Shown here: positions 45,198 to 54,413 of the stretch, piece after piece
Numbering within the stretch: the stretch's first letter is position 1
Layout: every line of letters starts with the position of its first letter
Assembly: GCA_036376245.1 (NCBI GenBank)
Contig: DASVAS010000063.1
Coordinates: 49,597 to 113,596 of the forward strand
DNA: 64,000 nt
Reading direction: 5' to 3'
From: DATARR01 sp036376245
Lineage (GTDB): Bacteria; Acidobacteriota; Thermoanaerobaculia; Multivoradales; UBA5704
Notes under the pieces: model-generated
The model's database searches: none
Told to the model about the DNA's origin: nothing
Seen by the model: the letters and a program-made list of their open reading frames with translations, nothing else
Made by a program: the position numbers and the translations under genes

Positions 45198-48029
45198 ATG
45201 CCCCGGACTCTTCCTCTCCTTCTCATCCTGGCGCTTTCCTTCCCCTCGTGGGGCCAGGGCGCCGAGCCGGCCGACTTCGCCGCGTGCGACAAGCTCGCCG
45301 CCAGCCAGCCGGAAAGCGAGGAAACCACCCGGTGCTACGACAAGGTTGGCGAGACGCTCCAGCGGCCGGAAGAGACCGCGGAGCGCTTCCGACGGTTGCT
45401 GGAGCGTCATCCCGGGAGCCCCTGGCCCAGCTTGTTCCTGGGCATTCTCGAGCTGGGGGACCGGGAGCGAGCGGAGGCGCTCTTCCGCACCGCCGTCAAG
45501 GGATTCGCGGCCCGCAAGGACGCCTGGGGCGAGGTCCTTGCCCGGGCCAACCTCCATCGCCTGTTGTTCAACGCGGGCCGGATCGACGACGCGGGAGTCC
45601 AGGCGGATCTGGCGCTCAAAGCGGCGGAGGCCGCGGGCCACCCCGAAGCGGTCGCACGAGCCCAGATCCTCAAGGCCCGCCATCTCTGGAGCGTCGGCCA
45701 GGACTTCGAGCAGGTCTACCTCCTGCTCCGGCGCGCCACCGCCACCGCCGTCGAGAGCGACAACTACTACACGAAGCGGGAAGCCCTCAACATGCTGGGC
45801 AACATCAGCGTCGACCTGGGACGCTCCCGGGAAGGCTACGAAGCCTTCCGCCGCGCGGTGGAGCTGGCGGTGGCCGAGAGAGACCGATCCGGGGAAGCCG
45901 AAGCCCGCTACGGTATGTCCCGGGCCGTCCTGGACGAGGCGGCGGAGATCCCGACAGAAGAGCGGCGGCAGGAGGTGATCCGTCTGGCCCGGGCCACCCT
46001 GGAAGCCGCCTTGGCGGCGGACTACCGGAGCATCCAGGCCAGAGCGCATTGGCAGTTGGGCACCCTCCTCAGCGGCGAGGAAGCCTACCGGCACCTCGAG
46101 GCCTGCCTGGAGGCCGCCAACATCACGCGCGACCGCAGCTACTGTCTGAACGCCATGGCCCGGCACTTCGCCTCCACCGATCCCCGCCGCGCCCAGGCGG
46201 CCATCGACGAATCCCTGGAATTGGCTCGGGAGGCCAAGGACTACTGGTCCATGGCCTTCGCCTGGCGGGAACGGATGCGCGTGAGCTGGGCGGCGGCCAG
46301 GCCTTATCAGCAGGTGGTGCGGGATTCACGGGAAGCCCTCGAAGCCATCGAAACGCTCCGCGAGCTCCAGGCAAGCTCTACAAACCAGGCCCGGGCCTTC
46401 GCCGCCTGGTCCGAAGACTACTACTGGCTCTCCGGACGCCTGATCGAGGCCGCTCTCTCAGGCCATCGACCGGAAGCGGTCGGCAGCGCCTTCCTCGTCG
46501 CGGAACGGATGCGCGCCCGCACCCTGCTCGACAAGCTGGAAGCCGCCAAGGCGCTGCCGGAGGCCGCGCTCCCCTTGCGCCGGCGCCGCGCCGCGGTCAT
46601 GGAGGAGATCTCGGCCGTCCAGCGCCGGCTCCTGAACCCCGATCTCCCCGCGGCCGAACGAGCCGAGGCGACCAGGCATCTCAGCGATCTGGAGATCGAA
46701 GAAGCCGAGATCCAGAACCAGCTCGCCCGCGCGGCGCCCCCTCTCGCCGAGCAGCCGCGCCTGTCCGGAATCCCGGAGGTCCGGCAGGCCCTCGCCGCCA
46801 ACGAGGCCCTGCTCTCCTTCCAGGTCGCTCCCTGGGAAGATCCCTGGAAGGACTTCTCCGGCGGCTCCTGGCTGACCGTGGTCACCCGCCAGGGCGCCCG
46901 CGCCTATCGCCTGCCCGGCCGCGGCGAGTTGCGGTCGGCCGTCCGCCTGTTCAACGGCACCTTCAACCGGCGCGACGGCTCCGAGGTCACCCCCGCCGTC
47001 GCTCTCTACAGGAAGCTCCTGGAGCCGGCCCTGAAGGATCTCCCGCCCGGCATCGAGGAGCTGATCCTCATCCCGGACGACGTGCTGAACCAGCTCCCCT
47101 TCGGCGCCCTGCGGGCCGCCAAAGAAGCGCGGCCCCTCGCCGCCCGCTACATGCTGAGCCAGGCGCCGTCCGCCACGCTCTGGCTGGAATGGAAGAAGGA
47201 CAAGCCGTCCCCGGCCCGCACGCCGGCCCTGGTGTTCGCGGACCCGCCGCCGCCCGGCGGAGACAACGGCCAGGTCGCCCTCGCGTCCCTGGAGCGTTCG
47301 GCCGCCGTCTTCGCTTCCACCACCCGTCTGGGTCCCCTCCCCTTCGCCCGCCAGGAGAGCCGGTCCGTGGTGAGCCACATGGGCGGCGGCAGCATCCGGC
47401 GCCTGGGCGAGAAGGCCGCCGAGGCCTTCCTCAAACACGCGCCGCTCCACGAGTACGCGCTGCTCCACTTCGCCACCCACGCCGTCACCGACGAGGCCAA
47501 CCCCGAGCGGTCCGGCGTGCTGCTGGCCCCCGGCGACGCCGCCGAGGACGGCCTGCTCCAGATCCGCGAGATCGTCGACCTCTATCTGAAGGGCCGCACC
47601 GTGGTCCTCTCCGCGTGCAGCACCAACACCGGCGCGGTGCTGCGCGGCGAGGGCGTGATGAGCCTCGCCCGCGCCTTCTTCCAGGCCGGCGCCCATACCG
47701 TGGTGGCCAGCCTCTGGAAGCTCCGGGACGACGAGGCCGCCGAGTTCTTCGACCGCTTCTACGACCATCTCGGCCGGGGCCTGAGCGTGGCCGCCAGCGC
47801 TCACGCCGCCCAGCGCGAGCTGATCGAGGACGGCGCCCCCGCCGCCGCCTGGGCCGGCATCGTCGTGCTCGGCGACGGCGACGCCGTGCCCCTCCCCGGC
47901 GGCCGCCGGGGGCCCGCCCTTCCTTCGCTGCCCGCCTGGGCCTGGTCCCTGGCCGGCGGAGTTCTCCTGCTCGCGGCTCTCGGCGGCCTCTACTGGTTCC
48001 GCCGGCGGCCCGCGATCTCTCCCGTCTGA
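45198..48029 (+). CDS. Exported TPR-CHAT (caspase-like) protease, membrane anchored
   Basis: 943 residues. The signal peptide is MPRTLPLLLILALSFPSWG. TPR-like helical repeats fill about 40-470. The CHAT domain (about 540-895) has the catalytic His761 in HFATHAVTD and Cys807 in LSACSTNTGAVL, with RGEGVMSLARAFFQAGAHTV after it. A C-terminal TM helix (WAWSLAGGVLLLAALGGLYW) and RRR tail anchor it. CHAT proteins are caspase-like cysteine peptidases. The Sec signal is unusual, since many defence-type CHATs are cytosolic. It lies 102 bases after the twin peptide genes, so the peptides are candidate substrates or regulators; this is inference. GTG 45195 is an adjacent alternative start. Confidence 0.88.
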   Translation: MPRTLPLLLILALSFPSWGQGAEPADFAACDKLAASQPESEETTRCYDKVGETLQRPEETAERFRRLLERHPGSPWPSLFLGILELGDRERAEALFRTAVKGFAARKDAWGEVLARANLHRLLFNAGRIDDAGVQADLALKAAEAAGHPEAVARAQILKARHLWSVGQDFEQVYLLLRRATATAVESDNYYTKREALNMLGNISVDLGRSREGYEAFRRAVELAVAERDRSGEAEARYGMSRAVLDEAAEIPTEERRQEVIRLARATLEAALAADYRSIQARAHWQLGTLLSGEEAYRHLEACLEAANITRDRSYCLNAMARHFASTDPRRAQAAIDESLELAREAKDYWSMAFAWRERMRVSWAAARPYQQVVRDSREALEAIETLRELQASSTNQARAFAAWSEDYYWLSGRLIEAALSGHRPEAVGSAFLVAERMRARTLLDKLEAAKALPEAALPLRRRRAAVMEEISAVQRRLLNPDLPAAERAEATRHLSDLEIEEAEIQNQLARAAPPLAEQPRLSGIPEVRQALAANEALLSFQVAPWEDPWKDFSGGSWLTVVTRQGARAYRLPGRGELRSAVRLFNGTFNRRDGSEVTPAVALYRKLLEPALKDLPPGIEELILIPDDVLNQLPFGALRAAKEARPLAARYMLSQAPSATLWLEWKKDKPSPARTPALVFADPPPPGGDNGQVALASLERSAAVFASTTRLGPLPFARQESRSVVSHMGGGSIRRLGEKAAEAFLKHAPLHEYALLHFATHAVTDEANPERSGVLLAPGDAAEDGLLQIREIVDLYLKGRTVVLSACSTNTGAVLRGEGVMSLARAFFQAGAHTVVASLWKLRDDEAAEFFDRFYDHLGRGLSVAASAHAAQRELIEDGAPAAAWAGIVVLGDGDAVPLPGGRRGPALPSLPAWAWSLAGGVLLLAALGGLYWFRRRPAISPV

Positions 48030-48044
48030 TCCGGAGGACCGAAA

Positions 48045-49457
48045 ATGCGTTCCATCCTTCTTCTCTGCCTGTTGATCCTCGTTCCTGTGACAGTCCAGGC
48101 CGCCGATTCCCCGGCGGCCGGCCATTGGGAAGGCGAGATCGAGCTCCCCACCATGAAGCTCCAGGTCATGGTCGACCTGACCCAGGAGAACGGCGCCTGG
48201 AAGGGGGACATCGACATCCCCATGCAGGGCGCCAAGGACCTGCCCCTGGAGGGGGTCACGGTCGAAGGCACGAAAGTGCGCTTCGCCATCGCCAACGTCC
48301 CCGGCGCGCCGACCTTCGACGGCACGCTGGAGAACGGCGCCATCCGCGGCACCTTCACGCAGAGCGGCGCCTCGCTGCCGTTCCGCCTGGGCCGCGAGGC
48401 CGTCGAGGTGCCGCGCAAGCCGCAGGAGCCCAAGCCGCCGCTCCCCTACATCTCCGAAGAGGTCACCTACACCAACGGCGACATCAAGCTCGCCGGCACG
48501 CTGACGATCCCGGAAGGCCCCGGCCCCTTCCCCGCCGCGTTGCTCATCACCGGCAGCGGCGCGCAGGACCGCGACGAAGCGCTGCTGGGCCACAAGCCGT
48601 TCCTGGTGCTCTCCGACTACCTGACCCGCAACGGCATCGCCGTGCTGCGCGTGGACGACCGCGGCGTCGGCGGCTCGACCGGCAGCGTCGACGAATCCAC
48701 CAGCGCCGATTTCGCCCAGGACGCCCTGGCCGGCGTGCGGTTCCTCAAGCAGCACGCGAAGATCGCTCCGGATCGCATCGGTCTCATCGGCCACAGCGAG
48801 GGCGGAGTGGTGGGGCCGCTCGCCGCCAGCCAGTCCACGGACGTGGCTTTCGTGGTGATGCTCGCGGGCACCGGCGTCCCCGGCGGCGAGGTCATCACCC
48901 TCCAGAGCCAACGGATCTCCCGCGCCTCCGGGATGCCGGAGGAGAACATCAAGCGCGAGGACGCGATCATGCGCCAGAGCCTGGAGCTGATCCGCACCGA
49001 AAAGGATCCCGCCGTCCGCGATCCCAAGCTGAAGCAACTCGCCAAGGAGGCCCAGGCCCTGCAGGGGCCCGAGGGGCAGGCCGGCGGCGACGAAGCCGCC
49101 GACGCCATGGTGAAGGCCATGACCTCCAACTGGTTCCGCTTCTTCCTCGACTACGACCCGCGGACCGCCCTGCGCAAGGTCAAGGTCCCGGTGCTGGTCT
49201 TGAACGGCGATCTCGACCTGCAGGTGATCGCGGACCAGAACATCCCCGAGATCGAAAAGGCTCTGAAGGAGGCCGGCAATCCGGACGTGACCATCCGCCG
49301 CCTGGCCGGCCTCAACCACCTCTTCCAGCCCGCCAAGACCGGCGGCCCGGCCGAGTACGTGACCAGCGAGATCACCATGGACCCCGCCGTTCTCGACCTG
49401 GTGGCGAAGTGGATCCGCGAGAGGTTCGCGGCGCCGAAAAAGACAGCTACTCGATAA
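48045..49457 (+). CDS. Exported alpha/beta hydrolase (S9-like or esterase)
   Basis: 470 residues with signal peptide MRSILLLCLLILVPVTVQA. An N-terminal beta-domain (HWEGEIELPTMKLQVMVDL) precedes the hydrolase domain. The nucleophile is Ser251 in GHSEGG, with oxyanion GSGAQDRD, the acid probably in LNGDLDLQV and the His in LAGLNHLFQ. It is similar to YhfR/BaeA-type exported hydrolases found with peptidases. It lies 15 bases after the CHAT gene and 9 before the S9 peptidase gene, so the three probably form one operon of envelope hydrolases. Confidence 0.85.
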   Translation: MRSILLLCLLILVPVTVQAADSPAAGHWEGEIELPTMKLQVMVDLTQENGAWKGDIDIPMQGAKDLPLEGVTVEGTKVRFAIANVPGAPTFDGTLENGAIRGTFTQSGASLPFRLGREAVEVPRKPQEPKPPLPYISEEVTYTNGDIKLAGTLTIPEGPGPFPAALLITGSGAQDRDEALLGHKPFLVLSDYLTRNGIAVLRVDDRGVGGSTGSVDESTSADFAQDALAGVRFLKQHAKIAPDRIGLIGHSEGGVVGPLAASQSTDVAFVVMLAGTGVPGGEVITLQSQRISRASGMPEENIKREDAIMRQSLELIRTEKDPAVRDPKLKQLAKEAQALQGPEGQAGGDEAADAMVKAMTSNWFRFFLDYDPRTALRKVKVPVLVLNGDLDLQVIADQNIPEIEKALKEAGNPDVTIRRLAGLNHLFQPAKTGGPAEYVTSEITMDPAVLDLVAKWIRERFAAPKKTATR

Positions 49458-49466
49458 GGATTACGA

Positions 49467-51992
49467 ATGACCTCGAACGCACCCCACCGCTTCACCGCCG
49501 GAGCCCTCTGCCTCCTGCTGGCCCTGCCGCTGAGCGCGGCTCCGGCGCGCGCCGCGGACAACGATTCCGCGCTGACTCTCGAACAGATCATGGCCGACCC
49601 CGACTGGATCGGGAATCCGCCGCAGAACGCCTACTGGTCGGACGACGGCCGCGCGGTCTACTACGAACGCCAGCGCGAGGGGATCGGCAACCAGCGGATG
49701 GACCTCTACCGCGTCGATCTCGCCACCGGCAAGGCGGTCCTGATCGAGCCCGCCCGGAGAGTGAAGGAAGACGCGCGCGGCGAGCTCAGCCGCGACCGCA
49801 AACGCAAGGTCTATGAGCGTCACGGCGACGTCTTCGTCAAGGATCTGAAGACCGGCGCCGTGCGGCAGCTCACCCGCACCGCCGAAGACGAGAACGGCCC
49901 GCGCTTCCTGGCGGACAACCGCCGCGTCACCTACCGGTCCGGCGACGACGTCTTCGTCTACGACCTGGAGACCGGGCTCACTTCCCAGCCCGCCCGGCTG
50001 GTGCTGGACAAGGACCCCGCCGACAAGGACGAGCCCACCCCGCTCCAGGATCAGCAGACGCGCTTCTTCGACGTCATCCGCCAGAAGCAGGAGAAGGAGA
50101 AGAAGGAGCGCGAAGAGGACCTGGCCCTGCGCAAGGAAGACCCCACGCGCGTGCCGCAGACCTGGTACCTGGGCAAGGACGTGATCATCGACCGCGCCTC
50201 CCTCTCCCCCTCCGGCGACTGGCTGCTGGTGGTCACCGCGCCCAAGTGGTCCGAGGACAGCAAGCGCGCCAAGCTCCCCCAGTGGGTGACCGAGAGCGGC
50301 AACATCGAGGTCCGCGAGGTGCGCCCCAAGGTGGGCATCGACAAGCCCGTCCCCCATTCCGTGATCCTGCTCGATCTCGTGAAGCACGAGCGGCACGACC
50401 TTGACTTTGCTGCCCTCCCCGGCTCCAAGGACGATCCCCTCAAGGCCCTCCGCGAAGCCGCCAAGGCCCGCAAGGAGGCCATGAAGAAGAAGGGCGAGGA
50501 GAAGAAGGACGAGGCCGTCATCGAGCCCAAGGCCGAAGGCGAAGCCAAGCCCGAAGAGGCGAAGACAGAAGAGAAAAAGACGGAAGAAAAGAAGGAAGAG
50601 CCCGCCCAGCTCCGCACGTTGGAGGTCTCCGACTTCTCCTGGTCCGACGACGGCCAGCGTCTCGCCGTGCAGCTCCGCGCCCGCGACAACAAGGACCGCT
50701 GGATCGCCACCTTCGACACCGCCACGGCCAAGCTCACGCCCCGCCACCGGCTGACCGACGCCGCGTGGATCAACTGGGACTTCAACGAGATGGGCTGGCT
50801 CCCGGACAACGAGACGCTCTGGTTCCTCTCCGAGGAGGGCGGCTACTCGCGGCTGTACGCGCTCTCCGAGCGCACCGGCGAGATCCGGCCGCTGACCCCC
50901 GAGGGCCAGTACGAGGTCTCGCGCCTGGTGCCGGGCCAGGACGGCAAGCACCTCTACTACATCGCCAACCGCGAGCATCCGGGCAAGTACGACGTCTGGC
51001 GCGTCGAAGTAGCCACCGCCAGGGCCGAGCGGCTCACCAGCTTCGGCGGCCTCGTCAGCCCGCCGGTCCTCTCCCCGGACGAGAGCCAGATCCTCGTCTC
51101 CGCCTCCTCCATCAACCGTCCGGACGAGCTGTTCGTGCAGCCCAACCGCCCGGGCGCCCAGGCGCGGCAGGTCACCCGGACCCAGAGCGAGCTGTTCCTG
51201 GCCCAGGACTGGACGATGCCGGAGATCGTCCCCATCCCGTCCACCCACGGCGCGGGACCGATCTACTCGCGGGTCTACACGCCCAGGGACTTCGATCCGT
51301 CCCGCACCTACCCGGCGGTGATGTTCGTCCACGGCGCCGGGTACCTGCAGAACATCCACTACGGCTGGTCGAACTACTTCCGCGAGTTCATGTTCCACAC
51401 CCTGCTGACGCGCCAGGGCTACGTGGTGATCGACATGGACTACCGCGCCTCCGCCGGCTACGGACGCGACTGGCGGACGGCCATCTACCGCCAGATGGGA
51501 ACCCCGGAGCTGGAGGACTTCCAGGACGGCGTCGCCTGGCTGGTGAAGAACAAGAACGTCGATCCCAAGCGGGTCGGCGTCTACGGCGGCTCCTACGGCG
51601 GCTTCATGACCTACATGGCCCTGTTCCGCCAGCCGGACCTCTTCGCCGCCGGCGCGGCCCTGCGCCCGGTGTCGGACTGGGCGCACTACAACGAGGAGTA
51701 CACCTCGAACATCCTCAACCGTCCGGAGGTGGATCCCGAGGCCTACGAGAAGAGCTCGCCGATCGAGTACGCGGCCGGCCTCCAGAAGCCGCTGCTGATC
51801 TGCGCCCCCATGCTGGACCAGAACGTCTTCTTCCAGGACAACGTGCGGCTGGTGCAGAAGCTCATCGAGCTGAAGAAGGAGAACTTCGAGATGGCCGTCT
51901 ACCCCGTCGAGGACCACTCCTTCGTCCAGCCCACGAGCTGGCTCGACGAGTACCGGCGGATCTACAAGCTGTTCGAGACTTATGTGAAGTAA
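49467..51992 (+). CDS. Exported S9 prolyl-oligopeptidase/DPP-IV-like peptidase
   Basis: 841 residues. A signal peptide (LCLLLALPLSAAPARA) is followed by a beta-propeller (about 30-560). A Lys/Glu-rich insert near 335-385 (KKKGEEKKDE, EEKKTEEKKEEP) is probably disordered. The catalytic domain has Ser709 in YGGSYGGF, Asp784 in PMLDQNVFFQDN and His817 in VEDHSF, the S9B/C triad. Such enzymes cut short peptides, often after Pro. In this operon, after Pro-rich peptides and a CHAT protease, it could act on those peptides, though general nutrient peptidolysis is equally possible. Confidence 0.93.
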   Translation: MTSNAPHRFTAGALCLLLALPLSAAPARAADNDSALTLEQIMADPDWIGNPPQNAYWSDDGRAVYYERQREGIGNQRMDLYRVDLATGKAVLIEPARRVKEDARGELSRDRKRKVYERHGDVFVKDLKTGAVRQLTRTAEDENGPRFLADNRRVTYRSGDDVFVYDLETGLTSQPARLVLDKDPADKDEPTPLQDQQTRFFDVIRQKQEKEKKEREEDLALRKEDPTRVPQTWYLGKDVIIDRASLSPSGDWLLVVTAPKWSEDSKRAKLPQWVTESGNIEVREVRPKVGIDKPVPHSVILLDLVKHERHDLDFAALPGSKDDPLKALREAAKARKEAMKKKGEEKKDEAVIEPKAEGEAKPEEAKTEEKKTEEKKEEPAQLRTLEVSDFSWSDDGQRLAVQLRARDNKDRWIATFDTATAKLTPRHRLTDAAWINWDFNEMGWLPDNETLWFLSEEGGYSRLYALSERTGEIRPLTPEGQYEVSRLVPGQDGKHLYYIANREHPGKYDVWRVEVATARAERLTSFGGLVSPPVLSPDESQILVSASSINRPDELFVQPNRPGAQARQVTRTQSELFLAQDWTMPEIVPIPSTHGAGPIYSRVYTPRDFDPSRTYPAVMFVHGAGYLQNIHYGWSNYFREFMFHTLLTRQGYVVIDMDYRASAGYGRDWRTAIYRQMGTPELEDFQDGVAWLVKNKNVDPKRVGVYGGSYGGFMTYMALFRQPDLFAAGAALRPVSDWAHYNEEYTSNILNRPEVDPEAYEKSSPIEYAAGLQKPLLICAPMLDQNVFFQDNVRLVQKLIELKKENFEMAVYPVEDHSFVQPTSWLDEYRRIYKLFETYVK

Positions 51993-52011
51993 GAGCCTCA
52001 CGGGAAAGAGG

Positions 52012-52102
52012 GAAGGACACCAAGGACACCAGGGACACCAAGGACGGAAAAAGGCGCTGGTCCTTGAGGTCCTTGGTGTCCCTGGTGTCCTTGGTGTCCT
52101 TC
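52012..52102. repeat. Intergenic inverted-repeat element E2, perfect 34-bp stem
   Basis: The left arm 52012-52045 is made of GAAGGACACC-AAGGACACC-AGGGACACC-AAGGAC. The right arm 52069-52102 is its exact reverse complement, with a 23-base loop containing another GTCCTTGAG. It lies in the 155-base gap after the S9 gene, between two genes in the same direction. It is the best-preserved member of the family with E1 and E3. The transcript would form a very stable hairpin. Confidence 0.92.
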
Positions 52103-52147
52103 CCCCTGGTACGCCCCTTGCTCTCTGTCCTCCCAGGAGGTACGGAG

Positions 52148-53011
52148 ATGGCACGCTCTACCACCCCAGTTCACACAATTTCCAACGCGGGGCGCCAGGT
52201 GGAAGCCACCGGGCGCGCCGCGGTTCGCGGTCCCTGGATCGAATGGCTGGCCCGTTTCGGCTACGCCGCCCGCGGGGCCGTTTACGCGATCGTCGGCCTT
52301 CTCGCGGTGCAGGCGGCTTTCGGCAGCCGGGGACAGGTCACCGACACCCAGGGCGTCCTCCAGGTCGTCGCCCGGCAGAGCACGGCGCTCCTCTGGCTGC
52401 TCGCCGTCGGCCTGCTCGGCTACGCCGTCTGGAGACTCCTCCAGGGCGCCCTCGATCCCGAGAACAAGGGGCACGATCCCAAGGGCTTGGTCCAGCGCGG
52501 CGCCATGATCGCTTCCGGCCTGATCTACGGCGGTCTCGCCCTGGCCGCTTTCCGGATGGCTTCGGGCGCCAGCGGCGGGGAGGCCGGGAGCGGCGGCCAG
52601 CAGGGATTCACGGCCGAGCTGATGACCAAGCCCTTCGGCCGCTGGCTGGTGGCTCTCGCCGGCCTGGGGGTGATCCTCTCGGGCTTCTACCAGATCTCCA
52701 ACGGCTGGAGCGAGAAATTCCGGAAGCATTTCAAGACCCAGGAGATGGACGCCAACGAGCAGCGCCTCGCGACCCAGACCGGCAAGCTGGGCCTGATCGC
52801 CCGCGGCATCGTCTTCCTGATGTCCGGCTGGTTCCTGATCCAGGCCGCCCTGCGCTTCGATCCATCCCAGGCCCGCGGCCTCGGCGGCGCCCTGGAGACG
52901 CTCGCCGCCCAGCCCTACGGCCCCTGGCTCCTCGCGATCGTAGCCCTCGGCCTGATCGCCTTCGGCGCCTACTCGATCCTGCTCGCCCGCTACCGCCGGA
53001 TTGTCTTCTGA
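52148..53011 (+). CDS. DUF1206 membrane protein
   Basis: 287 residues with six transmembrane helices arranged as three repeated pairs, each beginning with a R-x-GY-x-A/ARG-x-V-like motif: RFGYAARGAVYAIVGLLA, QRGAMIASGLIYGGLA, KLGLIARGIVFLMSG. This is the DUF1206 signature. The ATG follows AGGAGG. The function is not established for the family. It stands between element E2 and a REP-like hairpin, so it is probably a single-gene unit. Confidence 0.88.
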   Translation: MARSTTPVHTISNAGRQVEATGRAAVRGPWIEWLARFGYAARGAVYAIVGLLAVQAAFGSRGQVTDTQGVLQVVARQSTALLWLLAVGLLGYAVWRLLQGALDPENKGHDPKGLVQRGAMIASGLIYGGLALAAFRMASGASGGEAGSGGQQGFTAELMTKPFGRWLVALAGLGVILSGFYQISNGWSEKFRKHFKTQEMDANEQRLATQTGKLGLIARGIVFLMSGWFLIQAALRFDPSQARGLGGALETLAAQPYGPWLLAIVALGLIAFGAYSILLARYRRIVF

Positions 53012-53026
53012 GGAGGCGGTCTTCCT

Positions 53027-53071
53027 CCCCCTCTCCCGGCGTGGGCGGGAGGGAGGGGTCGGGAGAGGGGG
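53027..53071 (+). terminator. GC-rich hairpin after the DUF1206 gene (REP/terminator-like)
   Basis: CCCCCTCTCCCG (53027-53038) pairs perfectly with CGGGAGAGGGGG (53060-53071) around a 21-base loop. No T-run follows. The flank GCCGGGGGGTGAGGGTCCGG resembles a common dispersed repeat of high-GC genomes, so it may be a repeat serving as 3' end structure. Confidence 0.6.
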
Positions 53072-53092
53072 CCGGGGGGTGAGGGTCCGGTG

Positions 53093-53127
53093 TAAGATGT
53101 CCTCCGTCCCTATCAGGAACGGAGGAC
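53093..53127 (+). promoter_or_regulatory. SD-sequestering hairpin before the second ECF sigma gene
   Basis: GTCCTCCGT (53099-53107) pairs perfectly over 9 bp with ACGGAGGAC (53119-53127), which contains the SD GGAGGA and ends exactly at ATG 53128. The loop is 11 bases. TAAGAT at 53093-53098 could be a -10, but then the upstream arm would lie at the very 5' end. The fold would hide the ribosome site, suggesting temperature or factor control of sigma translation; a DNA operator is the alternative. Confidence 0.55.
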
Positions 53128-53697
53128 ATGGTCGATCCGGACGACCCGAGGATCAGCGACGAGACGTTGCTCCGCCGTTTCACGGCCGGCGACGCCGCCG
53201 CGTTCGATCGCCTGGTGAAGCGCCACCAGTCGGCGGTCTACCGCTACGCGCGGGCCGTGCTCCCCGACGGCGCGGACGCCGAGGAGGTGCTCCGCGACGC
53301 CTTCCAGGCCGCCCGCCGCGCCGCCGGCCGCTTCCGGGACGAGCCCTCCGCCCGCTCCTGGCTTCTCTCCTTCGCCCGCAACGCCGCCCGGCAGAGGCAT
53401 CCCCGCGACCGCGAGGCCGATACCACGCCCCTGCGTGACCTCGCCCGGGCCGCCGGCTGGAACAGCCCCAACGGAGCCGCCAGCCCGCCCGTCGACGCCC
53501 GGAGCCTGGAGGCGGCCCTGGAGGCGCTGGCGCCCGAGGACCGCGAAGCTCTCATCCTGCGCGAGCGCGAGAAGCTGGGGCCGGACGAAGCCTCGCGCGT
53601 GACCGGCCTCACCAACGCGGCGGTGCGGGCGCGCCTCCACCGGGCCCGCCTGCGCCTGGTCGCCAAGCTGAGGGAAGGAGAAGCCGATGGACGATGA
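53128..53697 (+). CDS. ECF-family sigma factor
   Basis: 189 residues. Region 2: DETLLRRFTAGDAAAFDRLVKRHQSAVYRYAR and ADAEEVLRDAFQAARR. Region 4: ALAPEDREALILREREKLGPDEASRVTGLTNAAVRARLHRARLRL, a standard sigma70_r4 helix-turn-helix. The stop lies 11 bases inside the next gene, a zinc anti-sigma factor, so the pair is translationally coupled. The start is controlled by the hairpin at 53099-53127. Confidence 0.92.
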   Translation: MVDPDDPRISDETLLRRFTAGDAAAFDRLVKRHQSAVYRYARAVLPDGADAEEVLRDAFQAARRAAGRFRDEPSARSWLLSFARNAARQRHPRDREADTTPLRDLARAAGWNSPNGAASPPVDARSLEAALEALAPEDREALILREREKLGPDEASRVTGLTNAAVRARLHRARLRLVAKLREGEADGR

Positions 53698-53953
53698 ACG
53701 GGTCGTCGCCGGCCTGCATTGCGGCGAGGTGCTGGCGGACCTGACCGAGTACGTCGAGGGCTGGCTCGGTCAGGACCGCTCGCAGCGGCTCGGCGAGCAC
53801 CTCCGCGGCTGCGAGGGCTGCCGCCGCCTGCTCCACGACCTCGGCCTCGTCATCCGGGCCGTGCGCGCCCTCCCGGAGCAGCCGCTCGCGCCCGACGTCG
53901 AGGCCCGTCTCCAGACCTCTCTGAACCCGGAGGACGCGCCTCCCCTTGGCTGA
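53687..53953 (+). CDS. Soluble zinc-finger anti-sigma factor
   Basis: 88 residues. LGEHLRGCEGCRRLL gives the H-x3-C-x2-C zinc motif and CGEVLADLTEYVEG the upstream conserved part of ZAS proteins. No transmembrane helix is present, so it acts in the cytosol, possibly as a redox- or zinc-responsive switch. It overlaps the sigma gene by 11 bases and the GNAT gene by 8. Confidence 0.85.
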   Translation: MDDERVVAGLHCGEVLADLTEYVEGWLGQDRSQRLGEHLRGCEGCRRLLHDLGLVIRAVRALPEQPLAPDVEARLQTSLNPEDAPPLG

Positions 53954-54401
53954 TCCCGTGGTCCGCCCCGCCCGGCCGGAAGACGCGCCGGTCCTCGTCG
54001 ATTTCCAGCTCCGCATGGCCCGGGAGACCGAAGACCTGGAGCTCGACCTCGCCACCGTGACGGCCGGCGTCGAAGCCGTCTTCGCCGATCCCCGCAAGGC
54101 CGCCTACTGGGTGGCCGAGCGCGACGGCCGCGTCGCCGGCTGCCTGATGACCACCTTCGAATGGAGCGACTGGCGCAACGGCGTCATCCTCTGGATCCAG
54201 TCCGTCTACGTCATCCCCGAGGAGAGGGGCCGCGGAATCTACCGCGTCCTCTACGAGCACCTGCGCCGCCGCGTCGAGACCGACCCTGGACTCAAGGGCA
54301 TCCGCCTCTACGTGGACAAGCGCAACGCCGCCGCGCAGGCGGTCTACGAGAAGCTCGGCATGAGCCGCGAGCACTACGACACGTTCGAGTGGCTCAAGTA
54401 G
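53946..54401 (+). CDS. GNAT-family N-acetyltransferase
   Basis: 151 residues. Motif A is IQSVYVIPEERGRGIYRVLYEHL, containing the acetyl-CoA site R-G-x-G-x-x; motif B is RLYVDKRNAAAQAVYEKLGM. Start TTG 53946 overlaps the anti-sigma stop; GTG 53958 is possible. It is third gene of the sigma unit and ends just before element E3. The acceptor is unknown. Confidence 0.9.
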   Translation: MADPVVRPARPEDAPVLVDFQLRMARETEDLELDLATVTAGVEAVFADPRKAAYWVAERDGRVAGCLMTTFEWSDWRNGVILWIQSVYVIPEERGRGIYRVLYEHLRRRVETDPGLKGIRLYVDKRNAAAQAVYEKLGMSREHYDTFEWLK

Positions 54402-54413
54402 GGGCTCAGCACT

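Noticed and set aside
53027..53071. Classic rho-independent terminator
   Set aside because: The stem is strong but no T-run follows; it is kept as a repeat/terminator-like hairpin only.
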